Below, in pieces: positions 51,818-55,337 of a stretch of 55,337 nucleotides of DNA (its first letter is position 1; each line of letters starts with the position of its first letter). The position numbers and the translations under genes are program-made. The stretch spans positions 1-55,337 of the forward strand of contig JANYDF010000023.1 of assembly GCA_025359905.1 (NCBI GenBank), given 5' to 3'. This DNA comes from Rhodospirillales bacterium. GTDB taxonomy: Bacteria; Pseudomonadota; Alphaproteobacteria; Acetobacterales; Acetobacteraceae. The notes below the pieces were generated by a model, which was not told the origin of the DNA, made no database searches, and saw nothing but the letters and a program-made list of their open reading frames with translations.

Positions 51818-51921
51818 GCCGCTCCTATAGGGCCGAGGTTGCATGTTGCCCCAATTGCTGTTTCATTCGTTGCGGATATCGAATTTCCGGTACTGCGACG
51901 AAATCCCGAAAGGGTGGAAAA

Positions 51922-52512
51922 ATGGCGCTAGCTGGCAATGTCCGCGGACTTATCGTTAAGAAACTTGAGCAATATGAGGGGCGTGTCCCACACCTCTACC
52001 GCGATTCCAAGGGCGTTGTGACTGTAGGCGTCGGTCACGCAGTGCCCTCTCCGGCAGCGGCTGTGACGCTGCCGCTATGGACGGTCAAAGATGGCAAGCC
52101 CCTTGCCCAGGCAGCCTCCAACCAAATATTGGCTGAATTCCAGAGCATCATGGCGCAACCCGCTGGAATGAAGGCAGAGCGCTACACCCACCAGCTCATC
52201 ATGCAGGACGCCGGCATAGATGCCCTGCGTGATACCGATATCCGTGGCTTTTATCGAGAACTGCAAAAGCGCTACGCCGTCTCCAAAGGCTATAAGCAAG
52301 AATTCGACGATTTTCCGTCCGATGCGCAGATTGCCTTGTTCGACATGATCTTCAATCTCGGAGGCCCAAGGCTGACCAAAAAATTTCCGAGCATGAACAT
52401 GGCTATCAAGGCAAACGACTGGCGCGGAGCCGCCGCCGAATGCAATCGCCCTGCCGTGTCGCCAGCACGCAATAGCTTCGTTAGAAAGCGGTTTATGGCG
52501 GCGGCCGAGTAG
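51922..52512 (+). CDS. T4-type lysozyme / endolysin-like protein
   Basis: 196 residues. The GH24 catalytic triad is intact by spacing: Glu19, Asp28 and Thr34 in LEQYEGRVPHLYRDSKGVVTVGVGH. Later segments match phage lysozymes: DAQIALFDMIFNLGG, FPSMNMAIKANDWRGAAAEC and ARNSFVRKRF. An insert of about 60 residues (HAVPSPAA to SKGYKQEFDDFPS) exceeds T4 lysozyme. No signal peptide is seen, so export would need a holin or another route. Codon use is less GC-biased than the neighbours (for example many AAA/TAT/GAT codons). No other phage gene adjoins it. It may be a domesticated or transferred endolysin. Confidence 0.85.
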   Translation: MALAGNVRGLIVKKLEQYEGRVPHLYRDSKGVVTVGVGHAVPSPAAAVTLPLWTVKDGKPLAQAASNQILAEFQSIMAQPAGMKAERYTHQLIMQDAGIDALRDTDIRGFYRELQKRYAVSKGYKQEFDDFPSDAQIALFDMIFNLGGPRLTKKFPSMNMAIKANDWRGAAAECNRPAVSPARNSFVRKRFMAAAE

Positions 52513-52539
52513 CCACCGAGATAGGGATAGTCTGACGCA

Positions 52540-53034
52540 ATGCAGCCAAAATCCTCGGTCGACCGCGTGCGCGCCGCGCTGCTCGCGGCCAGTCATGCCG
52601 ACACGGTGACGGAGTTCCCCGAAGGCACCCGCAGCGCCGCCGATGCCGCCGCCGCCATTGGGTGCAGCGTGGCGCAGATCGCCAAGTCCATCGTGTTCCG
52701 CGCTGTGACCGAGCACGGCGAGCGTGTCGCGCTGATCATCGCCTCCGGCGTCAACCGCGTGTCCACCGCCAAGGTCGAAGCGCTGCTCGGCTGCAAGCTG
52801 AAGCGGGCGGATGGCGACTGGGTTCGCGAACGCACCGGCTTCGCCATCGGTGGCGTCGCCCCGCTCGGCCATCTGTCGCCGCCGCTGCTGGTGTTCGATC
52901 AGGACTTGCTGGCGCTGCATCCGGTCTGGGCGGCGGGCGGCTCGCCGCGCCATGTATTTTCCACCGAGGCCGCCGAACTGGCGCGCATCACCGGCGCGCA
53001 GGTGGCCGATATCGCGGAGGCCACCGCCGCGTAA
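52540..53034 (+). CDS. YbaK/EbsC-type aminoacyl-tRNA deacylase
   Basis: 164 residues. The fold is recognised by EFPEGTRSAADAAAAIGCSVAQIAKSIVFRA (with the catalytic lysine in AKSIVFR) and IASGVNRVSTAKVEALLG, TGFAIGGVAPLGHLSPPLLVFDQDL and VWAAGGSPRHVFSTEAAEL. Members of this group hydrolyse mischarged tRNAs such as Cys- or Ala-tRNA-Pro. The substrate here is unknown. The gene follows the lysozyme on the same strand, 27 bases apart, and converges with the small membrane gene. Confidence 0.9.
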   Translation: MQPKSSVDRVRAALLAASHADTVTEFPEGTRSAADAAAAIGCSVAQIAKSIVFRAVTEHGERVALIIASGVNRVSTAKVEALLGCKLKRADGDWVRERTGFAIGGVAPLGHLSPPLLVFDQDLLALHPVWAAGGSPRHVFSTEAAELARITGAQVADIAEATAA

Positions 53035-53036
53035 CG

Positions 53037-53246
53037 TCAGCCGCGCCGCGCCCGGTGCCGCGCGCCTTCGATCAGAATAGCCAGCAGACCGGCGAACAGG
53101 ATCAGCGGCAAGAGTGGCGCTGGCAACGGCAGGCGCGGCAACACCAGCCAGCAGGCCGCCAGCCAGACCACAATCGCGCCGGCGAACCGCGCGTCATCGA
53201 CGAATACCGATAGCAGTTCATCCCAGATGGTCCGCAGCAGACTCAT
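53037..53246 (-). CDS. Small membrane protein coupled to the FTR1-like gene
   Basis: 69 residues. MSLLRTIWDELLSVFVDDARFAGAIVVWLAACWLVLPRLPLPAPLLPLILFAGLLAILIEG has two hydrophobic segments (about 22-36 and 43-60) joined by a Pro-rich turn, then a basic tail, RHRARRG. Its ATG at 53246 overlaps the preceding gene's stop (ATGA), a strong sign that it is real and co-translated. I do not know a named family. It probably sits beside the larger membrane protein as an accessory subunit. Confidence 0.8.
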   Translation of the reverse strand: MSLLRTIWDELLSVFVDDARFAGAIVVWLAACWLVLPRLPLPAPLLPLILFAGLLAILIEGARHRARRG

Positions 53247-53998
53247 CGTGTCACCCGGCATTGCTTGAGGCTGACCAGGGCCGCCGCCAGGAAACCGCCA
53301 TTTAGCAGCAGCAGCGACCAATCCGCCCCCGGCCACGCCAGTCCGATGCCTTCGCCCACCCAAAAGGTGCCGAACGCGCACAGCAGCACGCCAACCACGA
53401 ATTTCAGCGTGTTTTCCGGCACCGTGGCCACCGGCTTGTGCAGCACCAAACCCAGCGCCACCACCAGCAGCAGCGCCGCAAGTGCCCCCAGGCTGGCTGG
53501 CACCAGCAGCCCCCGGCCGGCGGCACCGACCGCGATGACGATGAACACCACCTCGATCCCCTCGATCATGGTGATCTTGAACGAGGTCGCCACCGCCACC
53601 CGGTCCCAACCGCGCGCCCACTCGGGCCGCCAGCTTGGCGCCAGGCCGCCGCGCAGGGCGGCCGTTGTTTTGGCGTAGGCCGCCGCCTCGTCGTGCAGCG
53701 GGATCACCCCGGCCGCCCGCAGCACCGCCTTGCGCAGCCAGCGCATGCCGAACATCAGCAGCAGCGTGCCAAGCCCAAGCTGCACCAGATCGAGCGGGAT
53801 ACGCACCAGCGCCGGGCCCAGCACCGCGACCAGCGCCAATAGCACCAGCAGCGCCAACCCGCTGCCGCCAAGCGCGCCGCGCCAGCCGCGCACCGCGCCG
53901 ACCGCGAGCACAATGGTCAGCGCCTCGATGAACTCTACCAGCGAGGCAAGGAAAGCCGCCAGGATCGACGGGACAGCGTGGGCCCAATCGATCGCCAT
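53243..53998 (-). CDS. FTR1-like membrane protein (COG4280 type) with twin E-x-x-E motifs
   Basis: 251 residues from the ATG at 53998. It has about seven transmembrane segments built as two similar halves. Each half carries an E-x-x-E helix: VEFIEALTIVLAVGA (Glu22, Glu25) and TMIEGIEVVFIVIAVGA (Glu146, Glu149). FTR1 and related iron permeases use R-E-x-x-E helices for metal transfer, and COG4280 proteins are distant relatives by that pattern. So a divalent-cation or iron permease is the best guess, unproven. The next gene downstream, a small membrane protein, overlaps it by four bases. Confidence 0.72.
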   Translation of the reverse strand: MAIDWAHAVPSILAAFLASLVEFIEALTIVLAVGAVRGWRGALGGSGLALLVLLALVAVLGPALVRIPLDLVQLGLGTLLLMFGMRWLRKAVLRAAGVIPLHDEAAAYAKTTAALRGGLAPSWRPEWARGWDRVAVATSFKITMIEGIEVVFIVIAVGAAGRGLLVPASLGALAALLLVVALGLVLHKPVATVPENTLKFVVGVLLCAFGTFWVGEGIGLAWPGADWSLLLLNGGFLAAALVSLKQCRVTR

Positions 53999-54002
53999 GG
54001 CC

Positions 54003-54608
54003 TCAAGCCTCGGGAAAACAGGCGGACAGGAACTGTGCAAACGCCCGCGCCCGGTGGCTGACCGCGTGTTTTTCGTGCGGATGCATCTCGCCGTAGCTCA
54101 GCGTGCCACCGGCCGGCACGAACATCGGGTCGTAGCCAAAGCCATTGGCCCCGCGCGGCGGCCACACCGTGTTGCCCTCGGCGCGGGCATAGAACGTGTC
54201 GGCGTGCCCATCCGGCCACGCCAAGCACAGCGCGCACACGAACCACGCCCGCTTGTCCGGGCCGGCGCCCGCTTCGCGGTGCACCCGCGCCATGGCAGCG
54301 GCGAAGTCCTTGTCCGGCCCGGCCCAGCGCGCCGACACCACACCGGGCGCGCCGCCCAGCGCCGCGACACAGAAGCCGGAATCGTCGGCCAGCGCAGGCA
54401 GACCCGAGCCGGCCGCCGCCGCCAGCGCCTTCAGCCGGGCGTTTCCCGTGAAACTATCCTCGGTTTCCTCGGGCTCGGGCAAACCAAGCTCGCCCGCCGA
54501 TACCGCCGAGACCCCATGCGGCGCCAGCAACGCCGCGATCTCGCGCAGCTTGCCGGGGTTATGCGTGGCGATCACCAGCCGCGCCCCAGGCGTCAGGCGG
54601 CGGGCCAT
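54003..54608 (-). CDS. rdgB: dITP/XTP pyrophosphatase RdgB
   Basis: 201 residues from the ATG at 54608 (TGATG overlap with rph). The Ham1/RdgB signatures are [58 protein letters not shown] and [16 protein letters not shown]. The enzyme hydrolyses deaminated purine nucleotides (dITP, XTP) to monophosphates. It is co-translated with rph, the usual alphaproteobacterial pair. A weak parS-like string at 54440-54455 falls in the conserved SFTGNA codons. Confidence 0.95.
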   Translation of the reverse strand: MARRLTPGARLVIATHNPGKLREIAALLAPHGVSAVSAGELGLPEPEETEDSFTGNARLKALAAAAGSGLPALADDSGFCVAALGGAPGVVSARWAGPDKDFAAAMARVHREAGAGPDKRAWFVCALCLAWPDGHADTFYARAEGNTVWPPRGANGFGYDPMFVPAGGTLSYGEMHPHEKHAVSHRARAFAQFLSACFPEA

Positions 54609-55324
54609 CAGAGTTCGAGCGCCGCGCGTTGGGCGGCGAACAACTGGGTGGTGCCGAGCTTGGCCAGCGTCATCAATTCGGCGAACTGCGCCTCGGAGAA
54701 CGGCGACTTTTCTGCCGTGCCCTGAATTTCGACGATGCCGCCGCCTTCGGTCAGCACGAAATTGGCGTCCGCCTCGGCTCCCGAATCTTCCTCGTAATCC
54801 AGGTCCAGCACCGCCGTGCCACCAACCAGCCCGCACGACACGGCGGCAACCTGCCCGGTCAGCGGGATGGATTTCAGCACGTTCATCCGCATCAGGTGGC
54901 GCAGCGCCAGCGATAGCGCCACGTAAGCGCCGGTGATCGAGGCGCAGCGGGTGCCGCCATCGGCGTTCAGCACGTCGCAATCGAGCGTGATGCTCATCTC
55001 GCCGAGTGCGGCCAGATCGGTCACCGCGCGCAGGCTGCGCCCGATCAGCCGCTGGATTTCCTGGGTGCGGCCGGATTGCTTGCCGCGCGCCGCTTCCCGG
55101 TCGCCGCGCGTATGGGTGGCGCGCGGCAGCATCCCGTATTCCGCCGTCACCCAGCCTTTGCCGGAATTGCGCAGAAACGGCGGCACGCGCGGCTCGACGC
55201 TGGCGGCGCACAGCACCTCGGTGCCGCCCATCTTGATCAGGCACGAGCCTTCGGCGTGGCGGGCAAAGCCGGTGACGATGGAAACCGCGCGCAAGGCGTC
55301 GGGGCCGCGGCCGGATGGGCGCAT
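54608..55324 (-). CDS. rph: Ribonuclease PH
   Basis: 238 residues, complete from the ATG at 55324. The start [44 protein letters not shown] is diagnostic of RNase PH, as are [70 protein letters not shown] and [23 protein letters not shown]. The phosphorolytic 3'-5' enzyme trims tRNA 3' ends. Its stop overlaps the rdgB start. Promoter sequence lies outside the window. Confidence 0.96.
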   Translation of the reverse strand: MRPSGRGPDALRAVSIVTGFARHAEGSCLIKMGGTEVLCAASVEPRVPPFLRNSGKGWVTAEYGMLPRATHTRGDREAARGKQSGRTQEIQRLIGRSLRAVTDLAALGEMSITLDCDVLNADGGTRCASITGAYVALSLALRHLMRMNVLKSIPLTGQVAAVSCGLVGGTAVLDLDYEEDSGAEADANFVLTEGGGIVEIQGTAEKSPFSEAQFAELMTLAKLGTTQLFAAQRAALEL

Positions 55325-55337
55325 GATGGATGGTCCA

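Noticed and set aside
54440-54455. Second parS-like sequence (CGTTTCCCGTGAAACT) in rdgB
   Set aside because: Three mismatches to the 16-base parS, including the core, and it lies in codons for the conserved SFTGN motif; probably coincidence, though a ParB ChIP would settle it.
1-55337. CRISPR array, complete insertion sequence or toxin-antitoxin pair
   Set aside because: No spaced direct repeats, transposase motifs or paired small toxin-like genes were found; the tandem repeats seen are contiguous and inside coding genes.

Overview
The window is dense, GC-rich chromosomal DNA from an alphaproteobacterium, most likely Acetobacteraceae/Rhodospirillales. The main reasons are the core block mnmE-mnmG-rsmG-parA-parB, convergent with leuS-lptE-holA; a DUF3576 lipoprotein next to leuS; MmcB, YcgN and zincin-like housekeeping genes typical of Alphaproteobacteria; and frequent GTG/TTG starts with four-base stop/start overlaps. 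The family assignment is inferred from gene content and order, not from a database search. Almost every base is coding, and the only gene-free stretch near 300 bases is 143-446.

Left edge (1-446): the N-terminus of a phage-type tyrosine recombinase and a displaced 3' half of tRNA-Gly mark the end of an integrated element lying to the left. 447-8745: small redox and regulatory genes (cytochrome b561, cytochrome c', an AhpD-like/SnoaL-like pair divergent from a LysR regulator, a DUF411 protein, an FNR-type regulator with an FNR box upstream), then a 2-hydroxyacid dehydrogenase, a TrmH-type RNA methylase and an RluA-type pseudouridine synthase. 8735-18685: a surface-glycan locus. The dTDP-L-rhamnose operon rfbBACD plus a GT2 glycosyltransferase runs leftward. 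A beta-helix acyltransferase, a small repeat protein, a GT2-WbsX fusion split by a one-base frameshift, and a GT4 enzyme run rightward.

18689-34616: mixed metabolism and repair. This includes a MetE-like methyltransferase, a Zn/Mn ABC transporter with a Zur-like palindrome, a DHDPS-family enzyme coupled to YcgN, a SYLF lipoprotein, CobB sirtuin with a uracil-DNA glycosylase, a zincin, pterin dehydratase with MmcB, HldE, a PPP phosphatase, an MFS exporter, a quinone oxidoreductase and Ogt. Three genes here carry in-frame tandem DNA repeats at one protein terminus.

34840-45767: core block. A 2Fe-2S ferredoxin is coupled to mnmE; then come mnmG, rsmG, parA and parB, with a near-canonical parS lying exactly on the mnmG stop/rsmG start. 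Convergent to these are leuS, lptE and holA (tRNA charging, LPS export, replication clamp loading). 45997-55324: a porin, ThiE-like and YggS genes that overlap head to head, Kup, HemW, a solitary T4-type lysozyme, YbaK, a two-gene membrane operon (FTR1-like E-x-x-E protein plus a 69-residue partner), rdgB and rph.

I see no CRISPR array, complete insertion sequence, rRNA or intact tRNA gene. No complete novel defence or mobile system is evident. The most unusual items are the repeat-bearing glycan proteins with the frameshift, the parS/stop/start superposition, the three terminal in-frame repeat tracts, the PhhB-MmcB junction, and the degenerate cytidylyl motif of HldE.
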